Assembly: GCF_002285795.1 (NCBI RefSeq)
Contig: NZ_CP022961.1
Span: 434,001 to 498,000 of the forward strand
Reading direction: 5' to 3'
From: Plantactinospora sp. KBS50
GTDB taxonomy: Bacteria > Actinomycetota > Actinomycetes > Mycobacteriales > Micromonosporaceae
Length of the DNA stretch: 64,000 nt
The notes under the pieces: generated by a model
Databases searched by the model: none
Seen by the model: only the letters and a program-made list of their open reading frames with translations
Told to the model about the DNA's origin: nothing
In this document: positions 20,042-30,923 of the stretch, one piece after another
Position numbering within the stretch: the stretch's first letter is position 1
Layout of the letters: each line of letters starts with the position of its first letter
Translations under genes and position numbers: made by a program

Positions 20042-22558
20042 ATGACCGATCTGGCCAAGAAGACCGACACCGTCACGCTGACCATCGACGGCATCGAGGT
20101 CACGGCGCCCAAGGGCGCCCTGCTGATCCGGGTGGCCGAGGAACTCGGGATCGCCATCCCGCGGTTCTGCGACCACCCGCTGCTGGCGCCCGCCGGCGCC
20201 TGCCGGCAGTGCCTGGTCGACGTGGAGGGCCAGCGCAAGCCGGTCGCCTCGTGCACCCAGACCGTCGCCGACGGGATGGTGGTCAGGACGCAGCTCACCT
20301 CGGAGGTCGCCAAGAAGGCGCAGGCCGGGATCATGGAGCTGCTGCTGGTCAACCACCCGCTCGACTGCCCCATGTGCGACAAGGGCGGCGAGTGCCCGCT
20401 GCAGAACCAGGCGATGTCGACCGGGCGCACGGACTCCCGGTTCCACGAGCACAAGCGGGAGTACCCGAAGCCGCTGCCGATCTCCACCCAGGTCCTGCTG
20501 GACCGCGAACGGTGCGTGCTGTGCCAGCGGTGCACGCGGTTCTCCGAGGAGATCGCCGGGGACAAGTTCATCGACCTGATGGGCCGCTCCAGCGCCGAGG
20601 AAATCAACATCTACCGGGACGAGGCGTACGGGGTCGAGGACCCGGACACCGCCGAGGTGGTCCCGTTCAACTCCTACTTCTCCGGCAACACCGTGCAGAT
20701 CTGCCCGGTGGGGGCGCTGACCGGCGCCCAGTACCGGTTCCGGGCACGCCCGTTCGACCTGGTCTCCACCCCGAGCGTCTGCGAGCACTGCTCGGCCGGC
20801 TGCGCCCAGCGCACCGACTGGCGGCGCGGCAAGGTGCTGCGGCGGCTGGCCGGCGACGACCCGGCGGTGAACGAGGAGTGGAACTGCGACAAGGGCCGGT
20901 GGGGCTTCCGCTACGCCACCGCCGGGGAACGGCTCAACACGCCGCTGGTCCGCGACGGGCAGACCGGTGAGCTGCGCGAGGCGTCCTGGAGCGAGGCGCT
21001 GGCCGTCGCCGCCGAGGGGCTGCGGGCCGCCCGGGACGCCGACCAGGGGGTCGGGGTGCTCACCGGCGGCCGGCTCACCGTGGAGGACGCGTACGCGTAC
21101 GCCAAGTTCGCCCGGGTCGCGCTCGGCACCAACGACATCGACTTCCGGGCCCGTCCCACGGGCGTCGGCGGCGAGGAGGCCGAGTTCCTGGCCGCCGCGG
21201 TGGCCGGCCGGACCGAGGTGACCTACGCCGACCTGGAGAAGGCCCCGGCGGTCGTCCTGGTCGGGCTGGAGCCCGAGGAGGAGTGCCCGATCCTCTTCCT
21301 CCGGCTGCGCAAGGCGCACCAGAAGAAGGGCCTGAAGGTCTTCGCGATCGCCCCGTACGCGAGCCGGGGCCTGGAGAAGCTTGGCGCGAAGGTGGCCCGG
21401 GTGGTCCCGGGTCAGGAGGCGGCGGTGCTGGCCGAGCACCCGACGGTCGCCGAGGCGCTGGGCGAGCAGGGCGCGGTCCTGCTGGTGGGCGAGCGGCTGG
21501 CCGACGTACCGGGCGGGCTGTCCGCCGCGGCGGCGCTGGCCGGGCGTACCGGGGCCAGGCTGGCCTGGGTGCCGCGGCGCGCGGGTGACCGCGGCGCCGT
21601 GGACGCGGGCTGCCTGCCCAACCTGCTGCCCGGTGGACGGCTGGTGGCCGACCCGGCCGCCCGCGCCGAGCTGGGCCAGTCCTGGGACGTGGAGCCCGGG
21701 GTGATTCCCAGCCGGGCCGGTCGGGGCACCGACGAGATCGTCGCGGCGGCCGCCGCCGGTGACCTCGGCGCCCTGGTGGTGGCCGGGGTCGACCCGGCCG
21801 ACCTGGCCGACCCGCGGGCCGCCGAGCAGGCGCTGGACGCGGTGCCGTTCCTGGTGAGCCTGGAGCTGCGGGGCGGTCCGGTGACCCGGCGGGCCGACGT
21901 GGTGCTGCCGGTCGCCCCGGTGGTGGAGAAGGCCGGCAGCTTCCTGGACTGGGAGGGCCGGCTGCGCACCTTCGAGGCCGTGCTGAACACCCCGGCGATG
22001 ACCGATGGCCGGGTGCTGGACGCGCTGGCCGCGCAGTTGGGGGTCCAGCTCGGGACCGGGAGCGTCAACGAGATCCGGCGCGAGCTGGGCGCGCTGCCGA
22101 CCACCCGGGCCGACCGGGCGGCGGCGCCGACCGTGGCGCCGGGCGAGGCGGCCCGGCCGGGTACGGGCGAGGCCGTGCTGGCCACCTGGCACCAGCTCAT
22201 CGACTCCGGCACCCTCACCGAGGGCGACTCCTACCTGAACGGCACCGCCCGCCCGCCGGTGGTCCGGCTGAGCAGGCCCACCGCCGAGGCGATCGGCGCG
22301 GCCGAGGGCGAGCCGGTCACGGTCGGCACCGACCGGGGCGCCATCACGCTGCCGGTGGCGCTGACCGAGATGCCGGACGGCGTGGTCTGGCTGCCCACCA
22401 ACTCGCCCGGTTCGAGCGTCCGGCGCGCCCTCGGCGTACCGTCCGGCGCGCTCGTCCGGGTCACCGCCGGGGACCGCTCCGGCGGGGCGGCCGGCGCGGC
22501 CGCGGCCGACGCGGCCCACCGCCCGGGCCCGTTGCTCAATACCGGGAGTGCGCAATGA
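20042..22558 (+). CDS. nuoG: NADH-quinone oxidoreductase subunit G
   Basis: An 838-residue multi-cluster subunit. The N-terminal 2Fe-2S ferredoxin domain has [15 protein letters not shown]. Next are [19 protein letters not shown] (His-Cys3 cluster), [16 protein letters not shown] with CPVGAL, and [10 protein letters not shown], the extra cluster motif of the molybdopterin-oxidoreductase-like domain that fills the rest. The C-terminal half is Ala/Gly-rich and less conserved, with a MopB-type dinucleotide-binding end ([18 protein letters not shown]). ATG at 20042 follows GAGGA. Stop overlaps nuoH. Confidence 0.96.
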   Translation: MTDLAKKTDTVTLTIDGIEVTAPKGALLIRVAEELGIAIPRFCDHPLLAPAGACRQCLVDVEGQRKPVASCTQTVADGMVVRTQLTSEVAKKAQAGIMELLLVNHPLDCPMCDKGGECPLQNQAMSTGRTDSRFHEHKREYPKPLPISTQVLLDRERCVLCQRCTRFSEEIAGDKFIDLMGRSSAEEINIYRDEAYGVEDPDTAEVVPFNSYFSGNTVQICPVGALTGAQYRFRARPFDLVSTPSVCEHCSAGCAQRTDWRRGKVLRRLAGDDPAVNEEWNCDKGRWGFRYATAGERLNTPLVRDGQTGELREASWSEALAVAAEGLRAARDADQGVGVLTGGRLTVEDAYAYAKFARVALGTNDIDFRARPTGVGGEEAEFLAAAVAGRTEVTYADLEKAPAVVLVGLEPEEECPILFLRLRKAHQKKGLKVFAIAPYASRGLEKLGAKVARVVPGQEAAVLAEHPTVAEALGEQGAVLLVGERLADVPGGLSAAAALAGRTGARLAWVPRRAGDRGAVDAGCLPNLLPGGRLVADPAARAELGQSWDVEPGVIPSRAGRGTDEIVAAAAAGDLGALVVAGVDPADLADPRAAEQALDAVPFLVSLELRGGPVTRRADVVLPVAPVVEKAGSFLDWEGRLRTFEAVLNTPAMTDGRVLDALAAQLGVQLGTGSVNEIRRELGALPTTRADRAAAPTVAPGEAARPGTGEAVLATWHQLIDSGTLTEGDSYLNGTARPPVVRLSRPTAEAIGAAEGEPVTVGTDRGAITLPVALTEMPDGVVWLPTNSPGSSVRRALGVPSGALVRVTAGDRSGGAAGAAAADAAHRPGPLLNTGSAQ

Positions 22559-23898
22559 CGATGTACCTCGCGCAGGATCCGACGCTCCAGGACTTCGGCC
22601 ACGACACCTGGTGGCTGGTCCTGGCCAAGGTCCTGCTGGCGTTCGTCTTCGCCGTGCTGGCCACGCTGCTCGGGGTCTGGTTCGAGCGGCGGGTCGTCGG
22701 CTTCATGCAGGTGCGTCCCGGCCCCAACCAGGTCGGACCGTTCGGCCTGCTGCAGACCCTGGCCGACGGCCTGAAGATGGCCTTCAAGGAGGACATCCTC
22801 CCGACCAAGGCCGACAAGGTGGTCTACTTCTTCGCCCCGACCATCTCGGTGATCTGCTCGGTGACCGCGCTGTCGGTGGTGCCGTTCGGCCCGATCGTCA
22901 GCGTCTTCGGCCACCACACTCCGCTACAGGTCACCGACGTGCAGGTGGCGGTGCTGGTGCTGCTGGCGTGCTCGTCGATGGGCATCTACGGCATCGTGCT
23001 CGGCGGCTGGGCGTCCGGCTCCACCTACCCGCTGCTGGGCGGCCTGCGCTCCAGCGCGCAGATGATCTCGTACGAGGTCGCGATGGGGCTGTCCATCGTG
23101 GCCGTCTTCATGACCGCCGGCACGATGTCGACGAGCGGGATCGTCGCCGCGCAGGCCGACGGCACCCGGTTCACGCTGTTCGGCCAGAGCCTGCCGGCCC
23201 CCGGCTGGTACGCGCTGCTCCTGCTGCCCAGCTTCGTCATCTTCTTCATCGCCACCGTCGGTGAGACCAACCGGGCGCCGTTCGACCTGCCCGAGGCGGA
23301 GTCGGAGCTGGTGGCCGGCTTCATGACGGAGTACAGCTCGCTGAAGTTCGCGCTGTTCATGCTCTCCGAGTACGTCTCGATGGTGACCATGTCGGCGGTG
23401 ACCGTCACGCTGTTCCTCGGCGGTTGGCGGGCGCCGTGGCCGATCAGCCTCTGGTCCGGCGCGAACTCCGGCTGGTGGCCGCTGCTGTGGTTCCTCGGCA
23501 AGGTCGTCCTGCTGGTCTTCGTGTTCGTCTGGCTGCGCGGTACGCTGCCGCGGCTGCGGTACGACCAGTTCATGCGGCTCGGCTGGAAGGTGCTGCTGCC
23601 GATCAACCTGGTCTGGATCCTGGCCCTGGCCGGCATCAAGGTGACCAGCGGCTGGGAGCGCGGCGACCGGCTGATCGCGATCGGCATCCCGGTGGCGGCG
23701 GTGCTGCTGGCCATCTTCTTCTGGCCCACCCGCAAGCCGGAGCCGGAGCGGTCCCTGGAGGAGCAGGTCCAGGCCCGCCCGGAGGGCAGCTTCCCGCTGC
23801 CGCCGATGGACCTGCAGGTGCCGCCGAGCCCGCGTACCCGGCGGGCCGTCGCGCAGCGGCAACCCGCCAACGTCGGCGCCGACGAGAAGGAGGTGTGA
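22555..23898 (+). CDS. nuoH: NADH-quinone oxidoreductase subunit H
   Basis: A 447-residue membrane subunit (ND1) with about eight or nine helices that forms the membrane side of the quinone channel. Clear motifs are [21 protein letters not shown], the [21 protein letters not shown] loop and [12 protein letters not shown]. The C-terminal 60 residues (after [11 protein letters not shown]) form a soluble charged tail usual for actinobacteria. Start overlaps nuoG (ATGA). Confidence 0.97.
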   Translation: MTMYLAQDPTLQDFGHDTWWLVLAKVLLAFVFAVLATLLGVWFERRVVGFMQVRPGPNQVGPFGLLQTLADGLKMAFKEDILPTKADKVVYFFAPTISVICSVTALSVVPFGPIVSVFGHHTPLQVTDVQVAVLVLLACSSMGIYGIVLGGWASGSTYPLLGGLRSSAQMISYEVAMGLSIVAVFMTAGTMSTSGIVAAQADGTRFTLFGQSLPAPGWYALLLLPSFVIFFIATVGETNRAPFDLPEAESELVAGFMTEYSSLKFALFMLSEYVSMVTMSAVTVTLFLGGWRAPWPISLWSGANSGWWPLLWFLGKVVLLVFVFVWLRGTLPRLRYDQFMRLGWKVLLPINLVWILALAGIKVTSGWERGDRLIAIGIPVAAVLLAIFFWPTRKPEPERSLEEQVQARPEGSFPLPPMDLQVPPSPRTRRAVAQRQPANVGADEKEV

Positions 23899-23899
23899 C

Positions 23900-24592
23900 A
23901 TGGGTGCGATCACGGGCACGTTCAAGGGCTTCGGCGTCACGTTCTCGCACATGTTCCGCAAGCAGGTGACGACGGACTACCCGTTCAAGCCGCCGGTGTC
24001 CGCCCCCCGCTACCACGGGCGGCACATCCTCAACCGGCACCCCGACGGGCTGGAGAAGTGCATCGGGTGCGAGCTGTGCGCCTGGGCCTGCCCGGCCGAC
24101 GCGATCTACGTCGAGGGTGGCGACAACACCGAGGAGAAGCGCTTCTCGCCCGGTGAGCGGTACGCCAGCATCTACCAGATCAACTACGCCCGGTGCATCT
24201 TCTGCGGGCTGTGCATCGAGGCCTGCCCGACCCGTTCGCTCACCATGAGCAACGAGTACGAGCTGGCCCGGGACAACCGGCAGGACCTGATCTTCACGAA
24301 GGAGCAGCTGCTCGCGCCGCTGCTGCCCGGGATGGAACAGCCGCCGCACCCGATGCGGCTCGGCGACAGCGAGAAGGACTACTACGTCGGCGCGCTCGAC
24401 AACCCCGGCACCTCGGCCGGGGCCGAGCACTCGGCGATGGGACCCGGCCGCTACCCGCTGGACGAGCACCCGGGCGTGAAGTTCCCGGGCGCCGAGCAGG
24501 CGGCGCAGCGGGCCGGGCGGCGCCGCCAGGGCACCGAGGACACCGCCGGCGCGCCCGGCGGCTCGGGTAGCGACGAGGGAGACCCGGCATGA
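23900..24592 (+). CDS. nuoI: NADH-quinone oxidoreductase subunit I
   Basis: A 230-residue ferredoxin-like subunit with two 4Fe-4S motifs, [12 protein letters not shown] and [12 protein letters not shown], that carry clusters N6a and N6b between NuoG and NuoB. The tail past residue 150 is longer than the bacterial minimum and Gly/Arg-rich near the end. The ATG at 23900 follows GGAGGTGTGAC, and the gene starts one base after the nuoH stop. Stop overlaps nuoJ (ATGA). Confidence 0.97.
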   Translation: MGAITGTFKGFGVTFSHMFRKQVTTDYPFKPPVSAPRYHGRHILNRHPDGLEKCIGCELCAWACPADAIYVEGGDNTEEKRFSPGERYASIYQINYARCIFCGLCIEACPTRSLTMSNEYELARDNRQDLIFTKEQLLAPLLPGMEQPPHPMRLGDSEKDYYVGALDNPGTSAGAEHSAMGPGRYPLDEHPGVKFPGAEQAAQRAGRRRQGTEDTAGAPGGSGSDEGDPA

Positions 24593-25362
24593 CCGCCACG
24601 CAGACGGTGCTCGCCGCGGCCGGCGGAGTCTCCGGCGGCGAGCAGGTCACGTTCTGGATCCTGGCCCCGCTCGCGCTGCTCGGCGCGCTCGGCATGGTGA
24701 TGGCGCGCAACGCCGTGCACTCGGCGCTCTGGCTGGTGCTCACCATGCTCTGCCTGGGCGTGTTCTACGTCCTCCAGGCCGGTCCGTTCATCGGCATGGT
24801 GCAGATCATCGTCTACACCGGCGCGATCATGATGCTGTTCCTGTTCGTGCTGATGCTGGTGGGCCGGGACGCGACCGACTCGCTGATCGAGACCCTGCGC
24901 GGGCAGCGGGTGGCGGCCGTGGTGCTCGGCGGCGGGTTCGCGGCGCTGGTGGCGACCGGGCTGTACCGGGCACTCGGCCAGGTCGACGCCCGCGGGCTGG
25001 CCGCGGCGAACGCCGACGGCAACGTCCAGGGCATCGCCCGGCTGCTGTTCAGCAAGTACCTCTTCGCCTTCGAGGTGACCTCGGCGCTGCTGATCACCGC
25101 GGCGGTCGGCGCGATGGTGCTGGCGCACGTGGAACGGCGCCGGGAGGACCGCAAGGACCAGCCCAGCACGATGCGCGCCCGGTTCGCCCCGGGCAACTAC
25201 CCGGGTCCGAAGCCCGGTCCGGGCATCTTCGCCACCTCCTCCTCGGTCGCCACTCCGGCCCGGCTGCCGGACGGGGCGCTGACCGAGCGGAGCATCCCGG
25301 AGATCCTGCCGACCCGTGAGCTGACGGCGGCCGAGCGGTCGCTGAAGGGAACGGACCAGTGA
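24589..25362 (+). CDS. nuoJ: NADH-quinone oxidoreductase subunit J
   Basis: A 257-residue membrane subunit (ND6) with five helices: [20 protein letters not shown], then [20 protein letters not shown] (the conserved pi-bulge helix), and others to about residue 180. A soluble tail of about 75 residues follows. It overlaps its neighbours on both sides, as in the core of the operon. Confidence 0.96.
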   Translation: MTATQTVLAAAGGVSGGEQVTFWILAPLALLGALGMVMARNAVHSALWLVLTMLCLGVFYVLQAGPFIGMVQIIVYTGAIMMLFLFVLMLVGRDATDSLIETLRGQRVAAVVLGGGFAALVATGLYRALGQVDARGLAAANADGNVQGIARLLFSKYLFAFEVTSALLITAAVGAMVLAHVERRREDRKDQPSTMRARFAPGNYPGPKPGPGIFATSSSVATPARLPDGALTERSIPEILPTRELTAAERSLKGTDQ

Positions 25363-25676
25363 GCACCTTCTTCTCGGTGACGCCCGGGCACTACCTGATC
25401 CTGGCGTCCATCCTGTTCACGATCGGGGCGGTGGGCGTACTGGTGCGCCGGAACGCGATCGTGCTGTTCATGTGCATCGAGCTGATGCTCAACGCGGCCA
25501 ACCTCACGCTTGTCACCTTCAGCCGGATCAACGGCGACCTGAACGGACAGATCATGGCGTTCTTCGTCATGGTGGTGGCGGCCGCCGAGGTCGTGGTCGG
25601 GCTCGCGATCATCATGTCGATCTTCCGTAGTCGGCGGTCCGCCAGCGTCGACGACGCGAACCTGCTCAAGTACTAG
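25359..25676 (+). CDS. nuoK: NADH-quinone oxidoreductase subunit K
   Basis: A 105-residue three-helix membrane subunit (ND4L). The second helix holds the proton-pathway Glu in [12 protein letters not shown], and the third the conserved Glu in [16 protein letters not shown] 25359 overlaps the nuoJ stop; nuoL follows 11 bases on. Confidence 0.97.
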   Translation: MSTFFSVTPGHYLILASILFTIGAVGVLVRRNAIVLFMCIELMLNAANLTLVTFSRINGDLNGQIMAFFVMVVAAAEVVVGLAIIMSIFRSRRSASVDDANLLKY

Positions 25677-25687
25677 AGGGGCCTGAC

Positions 25688-27640
25688 GTGGATGGAATCC
25701 TGACGTACGCCCAGGCCGAACCGGCCGGCGCCGTCTCGTTCGCTCCGGCGACCGGCCTGCTGAGCACCGTCTGGCTGCTGGTGGCGATTCCGCTGGCCAG
25801 CGCGGCGGTCCTGCTGCTGCTCGGCCGCCGGGCCGACCGGTGGGGGCACTGGCTCGGCGTGGCCAGCGTCGGCGCCGCCTTCATCCTCGGCCTGACGTAC
25901 TTCTTCCAGCTGCGCGGGCTGGAGAACCGCTCGGTCGAACGCAGCCTCTGGGAACTCATCTCGGTGGGCAGCTTCAAGGTCGACTTCGGCCTGCTGTTCG
26001 ACCCGCTGGCGGCGGTCTTCGTGCTGCTGATCACCGGGGTGGGCTTCCTGATCCACCTGTACGCGGTGGGATACATGGAGCACGACGCCGGGCGGCGCCG
26101 GTTCTTCGGCTACTTCAACCTGTTCGTGGCCGCGATGCTGCTGCTGGTGCTCGGCAACAACTACGTGCTGCTGTACGTCGGATGGGAGGGCGTCGGCCTG
26201 GCGTCGTACCTGCTGATCTCGTTCTGGTACGACCGGCCGTCCGCGGCCACCGCCGGCAAGAAGGCGTTCCTGATGAACCGGGTCGGCGACGCCGGCCTGG
26301 CCATCGCGATCTTCATCATGTTCGCGCAGCTCGGGACCACCTCGTACAGCGGGGTGTTCAACGGGATCGGCCAGCTCGGCGCCGGCGTGGTGCTGGCGAT
26401 GGGCCTGCTGTTGCTGCTCGGCGCCACCGGCAAGTCCGGCCAGTTCCCGCTCCAGGCGTGGTTGCCGGACGCGATGGAGGGCCCGACCCCGGTGTCCGCG
26501 CTGATCCACGCCGCCACCATGGTCACCGCGGGCGTCTACCTGATCGCCCGCTCGCACCCGATCTTCTCGGCCAACGCCACGCTCGCGCTCGTGGTGGTCT
26601 CCGTCGGGGCGCTCACGCTGCTGATCGGCTCGATCATCGGCTGCGCCAAGGACGACATCAAGCGGGTGCTGGCCTGGTCGACGGTGAGCCAGATCGGCTA
26701 CATGTTCCTCGGCGTCGGGCTCGGCGGTGCGGCGTACGCGCTGGCCATCGTGCACCTGCTGGCGCACGGCTTCTTCAAGGCCAACATGTTCCTGGGCGCC
26801 GGTTCGGTGATGCACGGGATGAAGGACCAGGTGGACATCCGCCGGTTCGGCGCGCTGTCCCGGTACATGAAGATCACCTGGTTGACCTTCATGATGGGCT
26901 GGCTGGCGATCATCGGCATGTTCCCGTTCTCCGGCTTCTTCTCCAAGGAGCCGATCATCGCGGCCGCCTTCGAGCGGGAGGGCTGGACGGCCTGGCTGTT
27001 CGGCGGCGCGGCCCTGCTCGGCGCCGGGCTCACCGCGTTCTACATGACCCGGCTGTTCGTGCTGACCTTCCACGGCCCGCGGCGGTGGACCGAGGAGATC
27101 GAGCATCCGCACGAGTCGCCGCCGATCATGACGATCCCGCTGATCCTGTTGGCCATCGGATCGATCGGGGCGGGCTTCCTGCTGGCCACCTCGGTACCGG
27201 ACTGGCTGACCGCCACGCTCGGTCCGCAGCCGGAGGCGGGCGAGCCGGTCCTCGCGCACTGGCTGATCACCACGCTCTCGCTGGTGCTCACGGTGCTCGG
27301 TGCCGGACTGGCCTGGCTGCTGTTCCGCGCCGGTACGGCCACCCAGGAACAGCCGGCGGGGGTGCTGGTGCAGGCGGCCCGCCGCAACCTCTACACCGAC
27401 GCCGTCAACGAGGCGATCTTCGAGAAGCCCGGCATCTTCCTCACCAGGGCCCTGGTCTACCTGGACAACCGCGGCATCGACGGCGTGGTCAACGGGCTGG
27501 CGGCGGCGGTGGGTGGCGGCTCCAGCCGGCTCCGGCGGTTGCAGACCGGCTTCGTGCGGTCGTACGCCACGTCCATGCTGGCCGGCGCGGTCCTGGTGGT
27601 GGCGGCATTCCTGGCGATCCAGGCCGGGTGGTTGGCATGA
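25688..27640 (+). CDS. nuoL: NADH-quinone oxidoreductase subunit L
   Basis: A 650-residue antiporter-like proton-pumping subunit (ND5) with about 16 helices and the long lateral helix region. Signature elements are NYVLLYVGWEGVGLASYLLI with the key Glu, LIHAATMVTAGVYLIARS, DDIKRVLAWSTVSQIGYMF and AHGFFKANMFLGAGSVMHG. GTG at 25688 has the ribosome site GAGGGG. The stop is followed by an 83-base spacer before nuoM. Confidence 0.97.
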   Translation: MDGILTYAQAEPAGAVSFAPATGLLSTVWLLVAIPLASAAVLLLLGRRADRWGHWLGVASVGAAFILGLTYFFQLRGLENRSVERSLWELISVGSFKVDFGLLFDPLAAVFVLLITGVGFLIHLYAVGYMEHDAGRRRFFGYFNLFVAAMLLLVLGNNYVLLYVGWEGVGLASYLLISFWYDRPSAATAGKKAFLMNRVGDAGLAIAIFIMFAQLGTTSYSGVFNGIGQLGAGVVLAMGLLLLLGATGKSGQFPLQAWLPDAMEGPTPVSALIHAATMVTAGVYLIARSHPIFSANATLALVVVSVGALTLLIGSIIGCAKDDIKRVLAWSTVSQIGYMFLGVGLGGAAYALAIVHLLAHGFFKANMFLGAGSVMHGMKDQVDIRRFGALSRYMKITWLTFMMGWLAIIGMFPFSGFFSKEPIIAAAFEREGWTAWLFGGAALLGAGLTAFYMTRLFVLTFHGPRRWTEEIEHPHESPPIMTIPLILLAIGSIGAGFLLATSVPDWLTATLGPQPEAGEPVLAHWLITTLSLVLTVLGAGLAWLLFRAGTATQEQPAGVLVQAARRNLYTDAVNEAIFEKPGIFLTRALVYLDNRGIDGVVNGLAAAVGGGSSRLRRLQTGFVRSYATSMLAGAVLVVAAFLAIQAGWLA

Positions 27641-27723
27641 GCGCGATGAGCGCGGTGAGCGCGGCTTCCGGGCGAATCGCGGGTTCTGCGCGAATCAGCG
27701 ACGAGAAGAGGTAAGGCCGAATC
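27641..27723. other. Intercistronic spacer nuoL-nuoM with GAGCGCG repeats
   Basis: The spacer contains three close copies of GAGCGCGRT-like words, then GCGAATC words. A 25-codon frame (27637-27714, from the ATG that overlaps the nuoL stop) runs through it, but its translation (MSAMSAVSAASGR and on) looks like repeat sequence rather than a protein. AAGGCCGA precedes the nuoM ATG. Confidence 0.4.
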
Positions 27724-29256
27724 ATGTCCGACTTTCCCTACCTCTCGGTGCTCACCGTCGCGCCGCTGGTCGGCGCGCTGGTGGTGGCGTTCCTGCCGCG
27801 CACCCGGCCGGACCTGGCCAAGCAGGTCGCCTTCGGGTGGTCGTTGGCCGTCCTGGTGCTGGCCATCTTCACCTGGATCGCCTTCTCCGCCGACGGCGAC
27901 CGGCTGCAACTGCGTGAGTCGTACACGTGGATCCCCCGCTGGGGCGTGAACTTCACCTTCGCCACCGACGGCATCGCGCTGGTCATGCTGATGCTGATCG
28001 CGGTGCTGGTCCCGCTGGTCATCCTGGCCAGCTGGCACGACGCCGAGGGATCCAAGCGCAGCGTCCCGGTCTACTTCGCACTGCTGCTCGCGCTGGAGTG
28101 CACGATGATCGGCGTCTTCGCGGCCGCCGACGTGTTCCTGTTCTACGTGTTCTTCGAGGTCATGCTCGTACCGATGTACTTCCTGATCGGCAGCTACGGC
28201 GGCCACCAGCGGCAGTACGCGGCGGTGAAGTTCTTTCTCTACTCGCTGGTCGGCGGCCTGTTCATGCTGGCGGCCGTGATCGGCCTCTGGGTCGTCGGCG
28301 GGCACACGTTCGACTGGCAGACGCTGCTGAGCGCCGACATCAACACCAACACGGCACGCTGGCTGTTCCTCGGCTTCTTCGTCGCCTTCGCGATCAAGGC
28401 ACCGTTCTTCCCGTTCCACACCTGGCTGCCGGACGCCGGTGGCGCCGCCCCGGCGGGTGCGGCCGCGCTGCTGGTCGGCGTGCTCGACAAGGTCGGCACG
28501 TTCGGCATCCTGCGCTACTGCCTCCCGCTGTTCCCCGAGGCGTCGCGCTGGTTCGCGCCGTGGGCGCTGGCGCTGGCGGTCATCGGCATCATCTACGCGG
28601 CGCTGCTCGCGATCGGCCAGAACGACCTCAAGCGGCTGGTGTCGTACACCTCGATCGCGCACTTCGGCTTCATCGGGGTCGGCATCTTCGCCTTCACCAC
28701 CCAGGCCGGCACCGGCGCGGTGCTCTACATGCTGAACCACGGCCTCGCCACCGGCCTGCTGTTCCTGGTGGTCGGCATGCTGGTGGCGCGCCGCGGCTCG
28801 GCCATGGTCCGCGACTTCGGCGGCGCCGGCCGGCTGGTGCCGCTGCTGGCCGGCGTGCTGTTCTTCGCCGGTCTGGCCTCGCTGGCGATGCCCGGCACCG
28901 CGCCGTTCATCTCCGAGTTCCTGGTGCTGCTGGGGACCTTCACGGTGAACAAGCTGGTGGCCGTGATCGCCACCGCCGGCATCATCCTGGCGGCGGCGTA
29001 CGTGCTGTGGATGGTGCAGCGGACCACGCAGGGCACCCTGAACCCGGCCCTGACCGAGTCGGCGGACATGCGGCGCGACCTGACCCTCCGGGAGAAGGTC
29101 GTCGTGGCGCCGCTGATCGCCCTGCTCCTGCTGCTCGGCTTCTATCCGAAGCCGGTCACCGACGTCATCAACCCCGCCGTCCAGGCCACGATGCAGGACG
29201 TCGGCAGGACCGACCCGGCACCGACGGTCGGCAACGTACAGGAGGCCAGCCGGTGA
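27724..29256 (+). CDS. nuoM: NADH-quinone oxidoreductase subunit M
   Basis: A 510-residue antiporter-like proton-pumping subunit (ND4). The helix with FYVFFEVMLVPMYFLIGSYGG carries the conserved Glu. FHTWLPDAGGAAPAGAAALL follows, where family members more often have HxEAPxAGS; this Gly/Ala version is typical of actinobacteria. NDLKRLVSYTSIAHFGFIG is also present. Start is ATG 27724, and the stop overlaps nuoN. Confidence 0.97.
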   Translation: MSDFPYLSVLTVAPLVGALVVAFLPRTRPDLAKQVAFGWSLAVLVLAIFTWIAFSADGDRLQLRESYTWIPRWGVNFTFATDGIALVMLMLIAVLVPLVILASWHDAEGSKRSVPVYFALLLALECTMIGVFAAADVFLFYVFFEVMLVPMYFLIGSYGGHQRQYAAVKFFLYSLVGGLFMLAAVIGLWVVGGHTFDWQTLLSADINTNTARWLFLGFFVAFAIKAPFFPFHTWLPDAGGAAPAGAAALLVGVLDKVGTFGILRYCLPLFPEASRWFAPWALALAVIGIIYAALLAIGQNDLKRLVSYTSIAHFGFIGVGIFAFTTQAGTGAVLYMLNHGLATGLLFLVVGMLVARRGSAMVRDFGGAGRLVPLLAGVLFFAGLASLAMPGTAPFISEFLVLLGTFTVNKLVAVIATAGIILAAAYVLWMVQRTTQGTLNPALTESADMRRDLTLREKVVVAPLIALLLLLGFYPKPVTDVINPAVQATMQDVGRTDPAPTVGNVQEASR

Positions 29257-30809
29257 GCGATGTGAAGTTCCCCGCGATCAACTACTCGGCGCTCGCGCCG
29301 ATCCTGATCCTCTTCGGCGTGGCCTGCCTGGGCATCCTGGTCGAGGCGTTCGTGCCGCGCCGGCTGCGCCATCCGGTGCAGCTCACCCTCGGCCTGCTCG
29401 GCCTGCTCGCCGCCGGCGCCATGGTGCTGCGCAACGTGCACGCCCGCACGATCACCGTCGGCGACGCGGTGGCGGTCGACGGGCCGACGCTGTTCCTCCA
29501 GGGCTCCATCCTGGCGCTCGGTCTGCTCGCGCTGCTGCTGATCGGCGAGCGCTCGGTGGAGCGCGGCGGTGCGTTCGTCCCGCACGCGGCGGTGGTCATC
29601 GACTCGGCCGCGGACCGGCGGCAGAGCGGCGGCGGCGCGACCGAGGTCTACCCGCTGACCATGTTCGCCACGGCCGGCATGCTGCTGTTCGTCGCCGCGA
29701 ACGACCTGCTGACGATGTTCATCGCCCTGGAGGTCTTCTCGCTGCCGCTCTACCTGCTCTGCGCGCTGGCCCGACGCCGGCGGCTGCTGAGCCAGGAGGC
29801 GGCGATGAAGTACTTCCTGCTCGGGGCGTACGCCTCGGCGTTCTTCCTGTTCGGCATCGCGCTGGTGTACGGCTTCACGGTCGGCGTCAGCAACGGCCGG
29901 TCCGGGCAGGGCGGCGTGGACTTCGCCACCATCCACGCGGCCGTGCGGGACTCCTCGGCCAGCCCGGTGCTGCTGTTCGCCGGCATCGCGATGGTCTCGA
30001 TCGGGCTGTTGTTCAAGGCCGCCGCGGCGCCGTTCCACGTCTGGACCCCGGACGTCTACCAGGGCGCGCCCACCCCGGTCACCGGCTTCATGGCGGCCTG
30101 CACCAAGGTGGCGGCCTTCGGCGGCCTGCTCCGGGTGCTGTACGTCGGGTTCGCGGGCGCGGCCTGGGACTTCACTCCCGTGCTGGGCGCGATCGCCGTG
30201 CTCACCATGCTGGTCGGCGCGGTGCTCGCGGTGACGCAGACCGACATCAAGCGGCTGCTGGCCTACTCGTCGGTCGCGAACGCGGGCTACCTGCTGGTCG
30301 GGGTGCTGGCGCTGTCCAAGGACGGGCTGTCCAGCACGATGTTCTACCTCGTGGCGTACGGCTTCACGGTGCTGGCGGCGTTCGGCGTGGTGACCCTGGT
30401 GCGGGACGACGACGGCGAGGCCACCCACCTGTCCCGGTGGGCCGGGCTGGGCCGCCGCTCGCCGCTGTACGCCGGGCTGTTCACCTTCCTCCTGCTGGCG
30501 TTCGCCGGCATCCCGCTGACCAGCGGCTTCACCAGCAAGTTCGCGGTCTTCGGGGCGGCGTTGGACGGTGGGCAGACCTGGCTGGTCATCGCCGGCGTGC
30601 TGACCAGCATGCTGCTGGCCTTCCCGTACCTGCGGGTGGTCGTGATGATGTGGCTGTCCGAGCCGGGTGAGAGCACCCCGGTCGTGACGCTGCCGGGCTG
30701 GGCGACCGGTGCGGCCGTCACCATCGGTGTGCTGGCCACCCTGGTCCTGGGCGTGGCACCGGCCCCGCTGCTGGACCTCGCCAACGGTGCGGCGGAATTC
30801 GTACGATGA
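29253..30809 (+). CDS. nuoN: NADH-quinone oxidoreductase subunit N
   Basis: A 518-residue antiporter-like subunit (ND2), the last of the 14 nuo genes. Landmarks are LLTMFIALEVFSLPLYLLCAL with the key Glu, FHVWTPDVYQGAPTPVTGFM and TDIKRLLAYSSVANAGYLLVG. GTG 29253 overlaps the nuoM stop. A short loop insert rich in Arg/Gly (AADRRQSGGGATE) precedes the fourth helix, as in related actinobacteria. A hairpin follows the stop. Confidence 0.97.
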   Translation: MSDVKFPAINYSALAPILILFGVACLGILVEAFVPRRLRHPVQLTLGLLGLLAAGAMVLRNVHARTITVGDAVAVDGPTLFLQGSILALGLLALLLIGERSVERGGAFVPHAAVVIDSAADRRQSGGGATEVYPLTMFATAGMLLFVAANDLLTMFIALEVFSLPLYLLCALARRRRLLSQEAAMKYFLLGAYASAFFLFGIALVYGFTVGVSNGRSGQGGVDFATIHAAVRDSSASPVLLFAGIAMVSIGLLFKAAAAPFHVWTPDVYQGAPTPVTGFMAACTKVAAFGGLLRVLYVGFAGAAWDFTPVLGAIAVLTMLVGAVLAVTQTDIKRLLAYSSVANAGYLLVGVLALSKDGLSSTMFYLVAYGFTVLAAFGVVTLVRDDDGEATHLSRWAGLGRRSPLYAGLFTFLLLAFAGIPLTSGFTSKFAVFGAALDGGQTWLVIAGVLTSMLLAFPYLRVVVMMWLSEPGESTPVVTLPGWATGAAVTIGVLATLVLGVAPAPLLDLANGAAEFVR

Positions 30810-30822
30810 TCGACTCCGACCG

Positions 30823-30846
30823 GGTGGGCGGTGTCCACCGCCCACC
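30823..30846 (+). terminator. Hairpin at the end of the nuo operon
   Basis: GGTGGGCGGTG (30823-30833) pairs exactly with CACCGCCCACC (30836-30846), 14 bases after the nuoN stop. The loop is very tight, so inner pairs probably open. Confidence 0.5.
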
Positions 30847-30923
30847 GGATCGGGTCCCCGGCATGCGGGAGGCGCCCGTCACCTGCGCGGCGCCCCCACC
30901 TGGCGAGGTCGGCAGGGTGTGGC

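Noticed and set aside
27637-27714. 25-codon gene between nuoL and nuoM
   Set aside because: Peptide follows from GAGCGCG repeats and has no recognisable feature; kept only as a spacer note.
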